Virus record (IMG/VR): IMGVR_UViG_3300008517_001638
Span: 1 to 39,024 of that record
Origin: a virus
Direction: 5' to 3' (one strand)
Length of the DNA: 39,024 nucleotides
The position numbers and the translations under genes are program-made. Every line of letters begins with the position of its first letter. Position 1 is the stretch's first letter. The notes beneath the pieces are model-generated. The model did no database searches. It was not told where the DNA came from and was given only the letters and a program-made list of their open reading frames with translations. This document shows, piece by piece, positions 39,021 to 39,024 of the stretch.

Positions 39021-39024
39021 AACA

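Noticed and set aside
1-39024. tRNA genes, CRISPR arrays, insertion sequences, integrase or attachment sites
   Set aside because: None seen by eye on either strand; a tRNA scan and repeat finder would be needed to exclude weak cases.

Overview
This window is the packaging and structural half of a tailed double-stranded DNA bacteriophage (Caudoviricetes). The order is canonical: small and large terminase, portal, Mu F/gp7-like minor head protein, XkdF-type prohead protease, scaffold, major capsid, decoration protein, head-tail adaptor, stopper, gp10-like completion protein, tail terminator, tail tube, frameshifted tail chaperone (gpG/gpGT), tape measure, distal tail protein, hub and fibre. There is no sheath or contractile baseplate gene, so a siphovirus with a non-contractile tail is the best fit. 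The tape measure has 576 aa, which at the usual ~0.15 nm per residue suggests a tail near 85 nm. Terminase, portal and protease resemble the PBSX/HK97 group. The host is a bacterium with ordinary Shine-Dalgarno and sigma70-like signals; its identity cannot be read from the window. No integrase, replication, lysis, tRNA or CRISPR feature was seen, and no stretch longer than 300 bases lacks a gene.

Layout. 1-8956: tail end of a probable HNH nuclease gene, terS, a zinc-ribbon gene, terL, a DNA methyltransferase carrying an in-frame LAGLIDADG endonuclease domain, portal, six small genes, the minor head protein and three more small genes. 8957-13695: an accessory metabolic cassette inside the head operon (short-chain dehydrogenase, zinc-type dehydrogenase, small protein, transketolase N-terminal subunit, TauE/SafE permease, small nucleotidyltransferase, APS-kinase-like protein, transketolase C-terminal subunit). 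Most junctions are ATGA-type overlaps, which suggests coupled translation. 13707-19710: an enlarged XkdF-type protease, a promoter with a structured leader, scaffold, capsid, a small head protein, decoration protein and an adaptor with an inserted carbohydrate-binding-like domain. 19710-25814: a second accessory block with a 1093-aa four-domain glycosyltransferase-like protein, two tandem beta-propeller-like paralogues and two methyltransferases. 25821-36634: head completion and tail genes, interrupted by an antisense HNH endonuclease at 27056-27598. 36635-38779: eight small leftward genes converging on the late operon with no gap. 38780-39024: a divergent control region with a consensus rightward promoter, an 18-bp palindrome and a ribosome binding site for a gene that starts just past the window.

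How it may work together. The two accessory blocks look like one biosynthetic programme: redox enzymes, a split transketolase and nucleotide-dependent activation enzymes could make an unusual sugar or small metabolite, and the GT9/DUF115-type protein plus methyltransferases could attach and modify it. The target could be the virion or the host surface. This is inference; the domain assignments are from motifs read by eye. Two near-identical promoters (15291 and 36183) probably drive late transcription from inside the structural region.
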